DNA of 64,000 bases from contig CM071598.1 of NCBI GenBank assembly GCA_036435485.1, positions 200,735,148 through 200,799,147 on the forward strand, written 5' to 3'. Position numbers and translations under genes: made by a program. The stretch comes from Saposhnikovia divaricata (taxonomy: Eukaryota; Streptophyta; Magnoliopsida; Apiales; Apiaceae). The notes under the pieces are model-generated. The model was not told the DNA's origin. It made no database searches and worked only from the letters and a program-made list of their open reading frames with translations. Shown here piece by piece: positions 1 through 11,219 of this stretch. The stretch's first letter is position 1, and the number at the start of each line of letters is the position of its first letter.

Positions 1-668
1 TGTGATAAAGACCAATGCAGCTGGGTAGCCGTACAGGTAAAGATGGATTTGATTTAATTATGTCAACATGACAACTTTTGCTAATCATGTGATTCAAAGA
101 TAAGCTCCAAGATAATTTGAGAATTAAGCTTCTTCATAACCATATTATGTTTCAGAGAAGCCAAGTTAAGTATTAGGTAATATGTAGAATGATATCTCTG
201 TGTATGTATGTATGTATATACGGTGAGTTAACCTACAAATCTGGCATTACGATATGGAAGAAGACTTTCAAATAACTAAGAGTAAAACAATAATAAGCTG
301 CATGCAAAAACTATCACTGTACAGTAAAAGACATAATCAATGAAGCGACGGTAAGAAAAGCATAGACGGTAAGAAAAGCATAGGCAAAGTGTTGAGCGTG
401 AGAAGCTACTCTGCCTGAAATATTGTAATTGCATCCAAATCATACAAAATCAGCTTTTTGCTTATTATTCATTCTTCACAACTTTATAGTACTATGAACC
501 CTCCCCATGCTCTCAAGATATCAACATTTGTTATCACATTGAACTAACCTCGATATCTCCATAGTAAGACATCATTATCGCTGGAAGCATCAAATATGCA
601 GTAAGTAATAAGAGCAAGAGTAACATTATATCCTTTACTAGATAGTAACTCCTAAATATTAGGGAATC
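1..668. other. 3' flank of the F-box/PP2 gene, no gene seen
   Basis: AT-rich sequence downstream of the minus-strand F-box/PP2 gene. It contains a short TATG microsatellite near 203-216 and a doubled 'gacggtaagaaaagcata' phrase near 347-382. I see no coding region or RNA gene. Confidence 0.5.
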
Positions 669-1713
669 TTAAATTACAAATATATTTTGACCATTTTTTG
701 GTCTGATTTCCATTCCGTGAAGATAGATGCCACCTTTGGGTTCCCCAGTTTTGATTTCACTCAAGCACATCTTCAGTTCCCTGTTGTCACCACCACCATC
801 CTTGTTGAAGTAGTCACCCAACTCAAGTTCATAACATACATAATTTATCTTTCTTGGATACTGAGGGCCACTTAATACAGGCATATCTGGTGGCTTACAT
901 CTTAAAATCGTCGTACGTCCTTGATACTCAAAAGGCATGAACGGTATGTAAACAATCCTGCTGTCGCTTTCGCACCCACCATCAATCCCGACACAAGTTT
1001 GTAATGGTTCTTCTTCCCCAAATCCGTTAAAATCACCAGATGCCGTGAAATCAAAACAAAGGTAGGCAGTATAGAGTGTATTAGGGGACAGTAGTGAAGT
1101 GCTTATCTTTCCCTCAATCCTAAAAGGCAGAGTTGACTCATAATAAGAATATTGCCCAGTCCAACCATTTGGCTCAGGTATCGACAGCTTCCCGGGTACT
1201 AGGAAAAAACACTTGTTCCCGCTGAGCCTGTCTAACCAAAAGTACTGCTTGATTGACAACAATTAGAATCGAAGTTAGTATATAACTAATTTGCACAATA
1301 GACCTACAGCCAATTAAAGCAAGAAGAATCAGAAGGGACTTTTTTAAAAGTTCCAAGTAGTTTACGTTAAAAGATGAAATAATTACCATATCACCGTCAT
1401 CAATGATTAAAGGATTGACTGAAAGAAACATATACAAATCCTTCTTGGTAGGAAAAGCCTGTAGAGTATCTGAATCAATCTTTTCCCAGGGATCCTCAAC
1501 ATTTAGCCAAAAATGTGACGGAATTCGCTTTACCCGCCGGGAGATGAGGTCAGCCGGCAGAAATCTCTCCCAAACATTGTCAGTTTTTGCGGCTGAGCGG
1601 AACTTCCTGGACACAATTGATAGCGTTCCACACACATCCACAGGGCTGGTACGTGAGACAATTTCTTCTATCAATTCTTGTGGTAAGACATTCATCCCCG
1701 AGACATCACCCAT
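669..1713 (-). CDS. F-box protein with PP2-type (phloem protein 2, PP2-B-like) lectin domain
   Basis: Two exons on the minus strand, 1713-1387 and 1244-669, give a 300-residue protein. The intron has a GT donor (1386-1385) and an AG acceptor (1246-1245), both in phase 0. The N-terminus carries the F-box (LPQELIEEIVSRTSPVDVCG, about residues 8-28, then KFRSAAKTDNVWERFLP). The second exon carries the PP2 domain (YFWLDRLSGNKCF, IEGKISTSLLSPNTLYTAYL, YELELGDYF near the C-terminus). Plant PP2-B proteins are predicted SCF E3-ligase adaptors with a carbohydrate-binding fold; the target is unknown here. Start 1713 was chosen because it precedes the F-box by a short leader; an in-frame ATG at 1803 would add 30 residues with no family resemblance. 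The length suits the family. It is the only apparently intact member of a three-copy tandem cluster. Confidence 0.82.
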
Positions 1714-1879
1714 TAGATCTACATATGTGTGCACTGTATTCACTGGTAAGGTCCAGCGAGGTAGTAGAGATTTGACAACCAGAGTACTTCTGTATATATA
1801 CAAGACAAGCGAGTTACAGGATTAGCAAGAAATAGAAGACTGTTGGTATTTGTTATGTACTAGAATCTATGATTCAATA

Positions 1880-3851
1880 GGATTTTTCATTCTTAGCCAG
1901 AAAGAGGCATGATATGCAAACAATCCTGTTTTGCTTTGATAGACATCTCTCCTGACACAAGTTTCTAAAGGTTAATCATAATATTAATCTAAGTAAAGAG
2001 AACTTATGAAATTAAACAGAATGTACACGAAGTCAACCATGAAGTGCTCATCTTTTTGTAAATTTCAAGATTTAACCACAGCATAAAGTTCAAGTGTTTG
2101 GCTGGAATCTAGATCCATATATGAAGGTATATTCTCATTATTACATATATTATATATAGCATACATATTCTACTGCATGTAAATAATTCATAATCCTTAA
2201 AAAGAATTTATTCAGACACAAATATGAGAAGGAAACCGTCCACAACAATTGTACTTTGGAAAAAAAAAGTAACGGGTAAAATAGCTAATACATTACTGTA
2301 GTCACCTACAACTTGCAAGTAGGTCACCAAGTTAAAAAAACTTTCAATCACATAACTAAGTTACACATATTAATCAACCGAATCATTAAGTCAGAACTAA
2401 TTTGCGCGTCCGTTAAAATCCCTTGACTTTTAACGGTGCAACTAACGTTGCTGACATCAACCACACCAAGTAAGCTCCATGTCACGCCAAGTAAGCTCCA
2501 TGTCACGCCACCTCAGCACAAATCATTACCCCAAAATCAGATTAAATCAATTACCCCAAAATCAATTACCCCAAATCAGATTAAATCAACAGAAATTAGG
2601 TCACTGCTGCCATGGAGTAACAGGAAGCTATGGAGCTTAATGACGCCAACAAACAAGCCACTGCTGCCACCGGAACCGTACCCGGTGCGCATTCGTATTC
2701 GACTACTGGTGTTACTGGGCATCCTACTGGAACCCATCAGATGTCTACTCCTAAACATCCTACTCGTCCCTTCCGTTCACACTCCCCCATCACTCAACCT
2801 CCGTTCTCGCCACAAACACACCCCGTTCACCATCGTCCTCCCGCCTCTGTTCTTCAACCACACCCACAGCGCCATTCTCCTTCTTCAACGACCAACAACC
2901 CAACTCGCGCCACTAATCCACCACGCCATTCAGCCACACCACCATTTCCAATCACCTCCCCATTCTGCAATTACCCTCCCTTCTTCTCCCTTTATCACCC
3001 ATAACCTTCACCGTCGTTCACACTCCATTCACCACCACACAACCCACCGCTGCAAACGACCCATCTCATTGAATTAGGAGTTCCCCTGTTTGTCTCATTG
3101 ATGTTTGTCTTTTAAGAGTGAACAAGTGCATACATATATATTTGAGCTATATGAATCGGGTTATATGTAAGTATTTCAGTCCATGTTGCTGGGTTTCTAT
3201 TGGGGAGATAGTGCCAAGTAAGCAATCCACCTAAGCAAAAACGTTAGATTTTTAACGGTACTGACGGGAGTGATGCAACTGCAAGTTTTTAAGTACTTCA
3301 TTAGTTGACTGAAAGTTTTTTTAACTTGGTGACCTACTTGCAAGTTTTAGGTGACTACATGTGTTAGCTATTTTACCCAAAAATTAACTAAAACAATTAA
3401 CTTACAACGGAAAAGAAAGGATGCCGAAACACTTGTTCAAACTGAGCTTGTCTAACCAAAAAAACTGCTTGAATGTAAGACAAATAAACTGAGGTCAGTA
3501 TACCACTAAATAATTTGCACAACACAGCATCTTCTTCTTTGGGTCGTTGATCAAAATATAATTATAACATTTAAATTAGTTCAGAAATCATAACTAAGTT
3601 CCAAATAATTATCAGAAACACAAATGAGTTACCATAGCTCCATCACCAATGATCTTCTTAGTAGGAAAAGCCTGTAGTGTGTCTGAATTAATCCTTTTGC
3701 AGGAATCATAAAACATCCACTGATCTGACACAGGCTGATGGGAGATAAGTTGAGCTGGCAGAAATCTCTCCCAAATATTGTTGAATTTAATGGATACCTT
3801 TCCACATGCATCCAAAGGTGATGGTGATTTCAGAACCAGAGTACTTCTGCT
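1880..3851 (-). pseudogene. F-box/PP2 pseudogene, tandem copy 2, split by a MULE-like element
   Basis: Minus-strand fragments match the intact neighbour in order. At 3840-3640 is an F-box exon remnant (SPLDACGKVSIKFNNIWERF, then KRINSDTLQAFPTKK) that lacks the F-box start and the LYMFLSVNPLII stretch. At 3467-3410 is FFWLDKLSLNKCF. At about 2110-1880 is a degraded PP2 tail. The 2274-3378 element lies between the last two, probably inside an intron, because a GTAAG donor follows the 3410 block as in copy 3. Flanking intergenic sequence is also shared ('ctatgattcaata' at 1867, compare 'ctatatgattaaata' at 3925), so whole gene units were duplicated. With the F-box start missing and the PP2 tail broken, no functional product is expected. 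Confidence 0.7.
2274..3378. mobile_element. Non-autonomous Mutator-like element with ~60-bp TIRs
   Basis: The ends are inverted copies: GGGTAAAATAGCTAA at 2274 and its complement ending at 3378. Similarity runs inward through 'AACTTGCAAGTAGGTCACC' for about 60-100 bp. The flanks are a near-perfect 10-bp duplication (aaaaagtaac at 2264-2273, aaaaattaac at 3379-3388), as expected for MULEs. The 1105-bp interior has no transposase. Its centre (about 2690-3060) is C-rich with open frames rich in Pro, Thr, His and Ser, which may be captured sequence, but I recognise no gene. Confidence 0.72.
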
Positions 3852-3924
3852 TATAGTTATAGGCCAGGAAAGCAAGTTAAAGTGGTAAGAATCAGGAAGA
3901 GTGTGGATATTTGTGACATAGAAA

Positions 3925-4518
3925 CTATATGATTAAATACGATTTTTTATACCTATCGGGAGGCATGATGTGGATATAAAGAATCCTGTTTTGGCTTTCA
4001 TTGTCAGCAGCATTAGTACTTATAAAAACCTCTAATGGTTGATCTTTAAATTTATCCAAGCAAAGAAAAGTTGTGAAATCAAACAAAATGCAAGCGGTGT
4101 CAACTGCCACAGGGGCTAACATTGAAGTGATTATCTTGTTGTAGATTTCGAGATTATCTTCTTCAGGTGTCTGACTAGACCTGTTGTTAAACATATACAA
4201 CATGTTACATTAAGAATTCATCCCAGGCCATGATTCTCTGACAGACAAAATATGTATAGTTTTTAATAAGTATAATAGTAAAAATAAAAAATTGGAATTG
4301 AAACTGGAACTTACAACGGAGGAGAAAGCTTGCGATTGCCTTTACGCTTGTCGAAAATGAAGCAGTGCTTGAGAAAGAAAACAGAGGATTATATATTCAC
4401 TTATTATTTCAGATATACATATAAATATATAATAATGACGGGAAATTAGAGGGAGGGAGGGGGAGGGAGGGAGGGAGGGGGAGGGAGGGAGGGAGGGAGA
4501 GGGAGAGGGAGAGGGAGA

Positions 4519-4605
<87 letters not shown>

Positions 4606-4711
4606 AGGGGAGGGGGGGAGAGAGCACCTGTTGTGAACCAACAATCAATTTGAAGTCATCGTCTACCTCGGATGGTGGAATGATCAAGGGTTTATTCGTG
4701 AGGAAGCTCAT
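3925..4711 (-). pseudogene. F-box/PP2 pseudogene, tandem copy 3
   Basis: Minus-strand pieces in gene order. At 4711-4645 is the end of an F-box exon (MSFLTNKPLII, compare FLSVNPLII in the intact copy). At about 4375-4313 is HCFIFDKRKGNRKLSPPL followed by a GTAAGT donor. At 4203-3925 is a PP2 segment (ITSMLAPVAVDTACILFDFT, NRILYIHIMPP). The F-box core is absent and a long GA microsatellite fills the first intron. The gene is incomplete at both ends. A truncated product cannot be excluded, but I treat it as a pseudogene. Confidence 0.65.
4449..4624. repeat. GGGA/GA microsatellite
   Basis: A purine tract: (GGGA)n-like, then (GAGAGG)n, then a pure (GA)n run of about 80 bp, then a G-run. It lies in the first intron of the third F-box/PP2 copy. 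Read on the minus strand it generates artificial Ser-Leu and Pro-Ser open frames. Confidence 0.95.
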
Positions 4712-4739
4712 GTCGTTGGAGTAGTTTTGCTTTACTGGA

Positions 4740-5480
4740 CAAAGCCGTAATGCATTGTGTTATATTTGAGTTGTGTTCGAAATTCCAGTTTATTAAAAAG
4801 AGAAAAGAACAATTTTATTGGGCCGTTGATATGAGGTGATTGGATTTTGGCCCGGTGCTTTACACATATATTTACACCCAAATCACCTCCAATAGACTAG
4901 AGATTCATTCATGTAAATGGAACTCAACAACGAAATGGAGGAATGTATTGAATATTTTTATTCACTTAATTCTTTAATTAAAATTCAGTCGGAATGAAAT
5001 AAAAATAGTATGTCATTTATAGGCGAAAGATATTGTAATAAAAATATTTTAACTGTTACCGTTAAATAATTAGAGGGTAAAGATGGGATTAATTAATTTA
5101 TTAATTTCGGAAACTAAAATCTAAAATATTTTAGAAAATTAGAAAATATTTATAAAAAGTAATAATTTGGAAAACTCTTAACAAATAACTATAGTTAAAA
5201 AATAATTATTCCATGTAGATAAAAAGTTGTAATGTTAAATTTTAAAAATTCAAAATGTCATTAAATGTTAAGGTAAAAACGAAAATCACACTTGTCTTCA
5301 AATGTCAAGGTAAATATGCATGGATAATAATGCATGAGGTTAACTTCATACACAAACATTTCATTACATGCTTGAACAAGGTTGTTTTTAAATTACTATG
5401 TTTCTTTTGATAGGATGAAACTATTCCTACCTATATCTCTTTAATTTTTGTGATAGCGATCTCAGTTGTATATAAACAAT
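4740..5480. other. AT-rich intergenic sequence
   Basis: Strongly AT-rich with no convincing coding signal on either strand. It separates the F-box/PP2 cluster from the hAT relic. I could not find the 5' terminus of that hAT element here. Confidence 0.5.
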
Positions 5481-5484
5481 CTTG

Positions 5485-6899
5485 GGGAGGTCGTGGAGCG
5501 GTTTGTTGGAGTTGTTCATGTCAAAGGAACCACTGCATTTTCTTCAAAAGGTGTTATTGACAATTTTTTTTGCTAAACATGGTTTGTCAATATCAAAAAT
5601 CAGAGGTCAGGGGACGATGGGGCTTCAAACATGCGAGGTGAGCTGAATGGTTTAAAGACTCTAATTTTAAATGAAAATCCTTATGCTAGATATGTTCATT
5701 GCTTTGCGCACCAACTCCAGCTAGCAGTTACGGCTGTTGTAGAAGGAAATCAGTTTGTTAGTGACTTCTTCGATTATTTATCTTTGATTACTAATGCGGT
5801 TGGTGCATCTTGCAAAAGAAATGATGAGCTTCGACAAAAGCAACATGAAGACATGGTTACACGTTTAGAACATGGTGATATTTCTAGTGGAAGAGGATTA
5901 AATCAAGAGAGCAATTTAACTCGACCAGGTGACACACGCTGGGGTTCATACTACAAAACAATCATTCGTCTTCTCTCTGTGTGGTCATCAGTGATTCTGG
6001 TTATGACTAATATATACGAGGATGGGAATGAAAGGAAGAGTAAACGCAAGGTAATTGGCTTAATTGATAAAATGGAAAAGTACGAGTTTTGGGAATGACA
6101 AATTCTTTGTCACAATTATTGCAACAAAAAGATCAAAACATAATACAAGCTATGAGTTTGGTTTCAGATGTGAAAAGCAAATTACAAAATTTGAGAGAGA
6201 ATGGTTGGGATGAGCTATTGGAGGAGGTCTCTACTTTCTGTTCAGAAAATAAAATTGACATTCCAAAAATGGAAGAGAATGTTCCTGCCGGATTCGCGGT
6301 AAATAAGGTACAACTTACTTTCATCACTTTCGAGTTGTCATATTTTGCCAAGTTGATCGTATTAGTCAAGAAATGGAGAATCGTTTCTTGGAATCAAGTA
6401 CAGAACTGTTATTGTGTGTTGCCTGCCTTGACCCGAAGAATACATTCGCAAACTTTGATCTTTCAAAGGTACTTCGACTTGCATAACTATACCCACAAGA
6501 ATTCTCACAGTCTGATCGTATGGAACTTAAAGAAGAGCTGAAGATGTGGCTGTCTGAAACGAAAAGAAATACAGCATTTTCGCAATTGCAAAATATGGGG
6601 CATCTTGCTAAAAAGATGGTTGCGGTGGGTTTTGATAAAAGTTTTCCATTGGTATATCTTCACTTAGAGCTTATTTTAGTTTTACCAGTTGCTACAACAA
6701 GTGTGGAATGCGCATTTTCAGCTATGACATTATCAAGACAAATTTGCGTAATAAAATGGGGGATGAATTTCTAACCGATTGCTTGGTGTGTTATATCGAG
6801 AAAGAGCTTTTCACAAGTATAGACAATGAGATAATCATCCAACATTTTCAGAATATGAAATCTCGAAGGGCAGATTTACCACGTTTATGCAAAGATTAA
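5485..6899 (+). pseudogene. Decayed hAT transposase (TTF-type zinc finger / hAT dimerisation family)
   Basis: Broken frames read in order as a plant hAT-like transposase of the type annotated 'TTF-type zinc finger protein with HAT dimerisation domain' (ZMYM1-like). They include VERFVGVVHVKGTTAFS (about 5490), then MRGELNGLKTLILNENPYA (5631), CFAHQLQLAV, TRPGDTRWGSYYKTI (about 5920-5960) and a late ENGWDELLEEVSTFC block. The C-terminal dimerisation motif reads VLPVATTSVECAFSAM (about 6680-6730) and then, after a frameshift, TNLRNKMGDEFLTDCLVCYIE. At least four frameshifts or deletions break it (near 5570, 5620, 6095 and 6735). The DNA-binding zinc finger and the element termini were not found. 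It is a dead relic. Confidence 0.8.
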
Positions 6900-7165
6900 G
6901 AGTAGTGGTAAGTGATATTCTTATTGAGATTTTAATCATCTTGCATATATAATGATAAGTTAGGCTAATAATATTATATATGCTTAGACATTTTCTGCAT
7001 TTCAACATGATTTAGGCATATTGTAATATTTTTTTTTATCTTTTTAATGAACTTCAGGTGCCATCTGATGCGAAAGATGAATTTTTGGAAGCAAGATATC
7101 TATAGACCGCCTCTGTTTTATGTAAGTACCAAGTATTTGAAATTTACTTTTGCTGCTGTTTTACA

Positions 7166-7580
7166 CAGTACAACAGAAATCGATTCAGACACCACTTTTC
7201 AATCGTTGTCTGTCAGAGAAGTTTCCCGTTAACTATTGAGCCACCGTCTATGGTACTGTTACACACCAGTATTCCACCGTTGTATAGATGACATCAGTAC
7301 AACAGGCAATAAAACCTTTGTATGAGATACTTGACACAATGGAATTCTCCCGTTAAAAAAAATTTTACACAACTGTTTATAAATCGTTGTACTGGTAGTA
7401 TCGATACAACGTTAAGATACTGGTGTGTGATATTATCAAAGATGGCGGCTCAATAGACAACAGCCGATAGACAACGGTTGAAAAGTGATGTCTGACTTAC
7501 TTCTGTTGTAGTGGGTTTGAACAACGGTTTGTTATTTTATTGGTGTTATACCAAAGCAAATTAACAATGGTTTATGTACA
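7166..7580. repeat. Left subterminal repeat region of the CACTA element, with an internal inverted terminus
   Basis: ACAACGG/CCGTTGT motifs recur throughout. At 7487-7513 an inverted copy of the terminus (CACTACAACAGAAGTAAG when read from the right) faces the true end at 7166, so 7166-7513 resembles a 348-bp mini-CACTA. Its flanks (ACA and GGT) do not match, whereas those of the 5.6-kb unit do. Confidence 0.65.
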
Positions 7581-8012
7581 CAAAATGATTTTAAAAATGC
7601 CCCCAACCAATTAAATAATGAATCAATAAATTTATCAATACAAAAATTTCTAATTGATCTACAATTTCTATGTAAAAATTGCATACATAGCAAAATATCA
7701 TGTCTCTACGAGTTCTACAAATTATCAATGTAAAAATTGCATACATAACCATTTGTATAAAAAAACTGTTACTCTTAAGATTTTGCAGGCCAGGGCCAAT
7801 GCACAATCCCCACCAGAGGTAAATGATAGCAGAGTTGTTGAAAAAAAATCTTGTTTACCTCCACCAAGAGCATTTTTAAAGCAGTTACGTGACTGGAACA
7901 TGCTCGTCGCAGTTATCAGAACCATTTTCTAGACAGCAGAAAAGCAACGGACAGTAACAACCAATGTTTTCATCCTTCAATCCCTGTAAACGAGCCACTA
8001 TATGTTTGTTCA

Positions 8013-8322
8013 TATTAGAAACCGTTTCACCCAAAACCTTAAGGTGTTGGGAAGGCCCTTCCAAGGATCTTATACTAATATATATTTAACACTCCCCCTC
8101 ACTCGCAAGCCCACTACGGGATAAGAGTGGTCACTAGGAGCACATTTTTGGAGCAATTCTTTAGTGCCAAATTAAATTGAGAATATTGGGGGCGGTGGGG
8201 TTCGAACTCGAGACCTCCACAAATACCAGAGCTCTGATACCATGTTAGAAATCGTTTCACCTAAAACCTTAAGGTGTTGGGGAAGGCCCTTCCAAGGATC
8301 TTATACTCATATATATTTAACA
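8013..8322 (-). mobile_element. TRIM/SMART miniature LTR retrotransposon, complete, 310 bp
   Basis: Two direct repeats of about 80 bp (8013-8091 and 8243-8322) share the core 'aaccttaaggtgttgg'. The right copy runs TG...CA; in the left copy TG has become TA. Read on the minus strand, the LTR at 8322-8243 is followed directly by TGGTATCAGAGC, the initiator-Met tRNA primer-binding site. The other LTR is preceded by the polypurine tract GAGGGGGAG. The flanks are a perfect 5-bp duplication GTTCA (8008-8012, 8323-8327). There is no coding capacity, as expected for a TRIM. Confidence 0.93.
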
Positions 8323-8762
8323 GTTCATTCGAATAATTACAACCGTATAAGAGGATGCAGTTTATGACTTGTAAGAAGAAATATGGTGTATAGTTTAACA
8401 CAAAAGAATCTTAAATCTGACCAACAGCTCCACAAAATTTTATCTTGTTGATTGCAACATATTATTATGACTAATCCGACAAAAGAGCAGATGTGTGTAT
8501 GTCATGCATAATTTATCTACTCTTCATCATAACACTAGATCTAATTTGATGCCCATGTCAAGAAAGCAAATAAACCCCTCTCTAGCAAACACAATAGAGC
8601 AAAAATAAAATGACTTTCAGGTAAGCAAGAGGTCAATACACAAACTTATAAGAAAGTTTATTCTCAACTGCTGTACTAAATTAAAGGATATATGTACACA
8701 TTTAGAGAAAGTTCAATTTCAGCTATAGCTTACGTTCTAACCAACAAAAGGTATGTTAATAC

Positions 8763-9533
8763 CTTTTCATCAGGAAGATCATGCCAATCACCACCTTGAC
8801 ACTTAGAATTCTTTGATATGTCATCATCCACATCTGTATCGACTGTCTCCCCCTCACTCTCCCCCTCACCATCACTAAGTTCTGTTTCACTAACTTGATC
8901 TACCGGGTCCTCGATCTTCTTTTTAGTCCTCCTCTGCCTGGTTACCTTTTTCAAAGGCTCTTCCTCCACTAAGCTGCCAGAGGTAGACTCAGCTACCACC
9001 GAAGCTGCAAATCTTGTATTTTCATTCAAAAACTGAGATAGGTAGCATCAAAGCAATATGCATAAATAACACCTGAAGACATAATTTTAAAAAATATCTT
9101 TATTTCAGTTGTAGGTGCTAAAAAGATACCTTGCTTTCGAGTTCGCCTCCGAGGTTTTAGGAGATCCATATGAAGATTGTACTGTTCTGTCATCAACTCC
9201 AGAATTCCATGAGTTCATCAAGTCAGGCCGTCTCTCACACAGAGATAAGAATTTGTTGTAAGCATCACTGAACAAATAATAAAAAACAATTCACATACAT
9301 ATTCTTCTCCTCGTACAAATCTTTGTGGTACTAAGCATCACTGTGAATAAAACAAGTAAAACAAACCACAAATGTTTGGGGATTGGATACTTGGATTACT
9401 CATATGAAGATGAAGTTTCAGGAACTTACTTAAGGCGATAGGCACCAAAGTGGTCTGAAAATGTTCGCAGTTCTGACACACTGTCATGATTAAAACCAGC
9501 AGTAGCACGAGCACAGGTTGTAGCTATGTCCTG
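8763..9533 (-). pseudogene. Captured exons of a COP1-interacting-protein-7-like gene
   Basis: Three minus-strand exon-like blocks have good splice sites. The first (about 9533-9429) reads QDIATTCARATAGFNHDS then ELRTFSDHFGAYRL. The second (about 9268-9132) reads DAYNKFLSLCERRPDLMNSW and VDDRTVQSSYGS. The third (about 9018-8763) is acidic and Lys-rich. Joining blocks one and two recreates RLNDAYNKFLSLC in frame. From memory of the family, this resembles the region of plant CIP7-like proteins with an AGF...FADRFGAxRLNEACxKFxxLCxRR pattern. Joining block two to block three gives a stop, and neither gene end is present. Being inside a CACTA element, it is best read as a transduplicated fragment. 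The family assignment is moderately sure; capture is an inference. Confidence 0.55.
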
Positions 9534-9869
9534 CTACATGAGAAAGAGGGGTGAAATGAAACTGTAATTGAGACGAGATTGAGAAATGGTATGTGAGAGA
9601 GAAGGCAAGTCTTAGATTGAAGCTTCAAAAAAATTGAAAAAAAAAATGAAATTGGGAGAGTTCATCAGCTGAGCCCTATGTATTTGTGGTTGAGGGGGTG
9701 GGAAATAAAAATTTGATAAGGGGGGACATGAAAAATTGGGCACGGTGGGAAATGAAATTTGTTAAGCGGGAAAGGAAATACAGTACTTTTGGGACGAAAA
9801 AATACTTAAAAAATATATATTATGTATAATCGAAAATAGAATAGTCAAAGCGAGTAGTATTTTTAGGAG

Positions 9870-11215
9870 ATTTATATTATAAAATCATATAAGATAAAAA
9901 CTTATTTCAGTGTTGACAAAAAATAATCAAAAAATAAAAAGGTCAGTTTGTACAAAATTTTAATAAAAACGTAATAAAATTTTAACGGGGCACGATCCAG
10001 ATTGATTGAATAATTTTTTTGAATGATTTGTTCGACGATCGAACCGTACGGATGTTAATAAACACTTATTTCAGTGTTGGGAAAAAATAATCAAAAAATA
10101 AAAAGGTCGGGTTGTACAAGATTTTAACAAAAATATAGTAAAAGTGACGCTTCTAATAACGGGGCACGATCCAGATTCACTGAATAATTTTTTTTAAATG
10201 ATTTATTCGACGATCGAACCGTACGGATATTAATAAACACTTATTTTAGTGTTGGGAAAAAATAATCAAAAAATAAAAAGGTCGGGTTGTACGAGATTTT
10301 AACAAAAACGTAGTAAAAGTGCTGCTTCCTATAACGGGGCACGATCCAGATTGATTGAATAATTTTATTGAATGATTTCTTCGACGATCCAACCATACGA
10401 ATGTTAATAAACACTCATTTTAGTGTTGGAATAAAATAATCAAAAAATAAAAAGGTTGGGTTGTACAAGATTTTAACAAAACGTAGTAAAAGTGTTGCTT
10501 CCTATAATGGGGCACGATCCAGATTGACGGAATAATTTTTTTGAATGATTTATTTGACGATCGAACCGTACGAATGTTAACAAACACTCATTTTACCGTT
10601 GGGAAAAAATAATTGAAAAATAAAAAGGTCGGGTTGTACGAGATTTTAACAAAAACGTAGTAAAAGTGACGCTTCCTATAACGGGGCATGATCCAGATTC
10701 ACTGATTCATTTTTTTAAATGATTTCTTCGACGATAGAACCGTAAAGATGTTAATAAAAACTTAGTTTAGTGTTGGGAAAAAATAATCAAAAAATAAAAA
10801 AGTCGGGTTGTACGAGATTTTAACAAAAATATAGTAAAAGTGTTGCTTCCTATAATGGGACACGATCCAGATTGACTGAATAATTTTTTTGAATAATTAC
10901 TTCGACGATCCAACTGTACGAATGTTAATAAACACTCATTTTAGTGTTAGAATAAAATAATCAAAAAGTAAAAAGGTCGGGTTGTACAAGATTTTAACAA
11001 AAATGTAGTAAAAGTGATGCTTCCTATAACGGGGCACGATCCAGATTGACTGAATAATTTTTTTTGAATGATTACTTCGATGATCGAACCGTACGAATGT
11101 TAATAAACACTCATTTTAGTGTTGGGAAAAAATAATCGAAAAATAAAAAGGTCGGGTAGTGCAAGATTTTAACAAAAACGTAGTAAAAGTGCTTCCTATA
11201 ACGGGGCACGATCCT
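9870..11215. repeat. 174-bp tandem satellite, 7-8 units, inside the CACTA element
   Basis: The phrase 'ggggcacgatcc' (with small changes) recurs at about 9987, 10162, 10336, 10509, 10683, 10857, 11031 and 11203, a spacing of 172-175 bp. Each unit also has 'gatcgaaccgtacg', 'tgttaataaacact', 'gttgggaaaaaataatc' and 'aaaaaggtcgggttgta'. Units differ by scattered substitutions. A single diverged unit occurs in the second CACTA element at 44532-44700. Confidence 0.93.
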
Positions 11216-11219
11216 GTTT

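Noticed and set aside
2436..3077. 213- and 124-residue Pro/Thr/His-rich open frames
   Set aside because: They lie inside the MULE-like element and have low-complexity composition, with no recognisable domain or gene start.
4342..4711. Open frames of Ser-Leu and Pro-Ser repeats
   Set aside because: They are translations of the GA/GGGA microsatellite.
7166..7513. Independent 348-bp mini-CACTA element
   Set aside because: Its right flank (GGT) does not match the left flank (ACA), while the 5.6-kb unit has ACA on both sides. I keep it as a subterminal inverted copy of the end.
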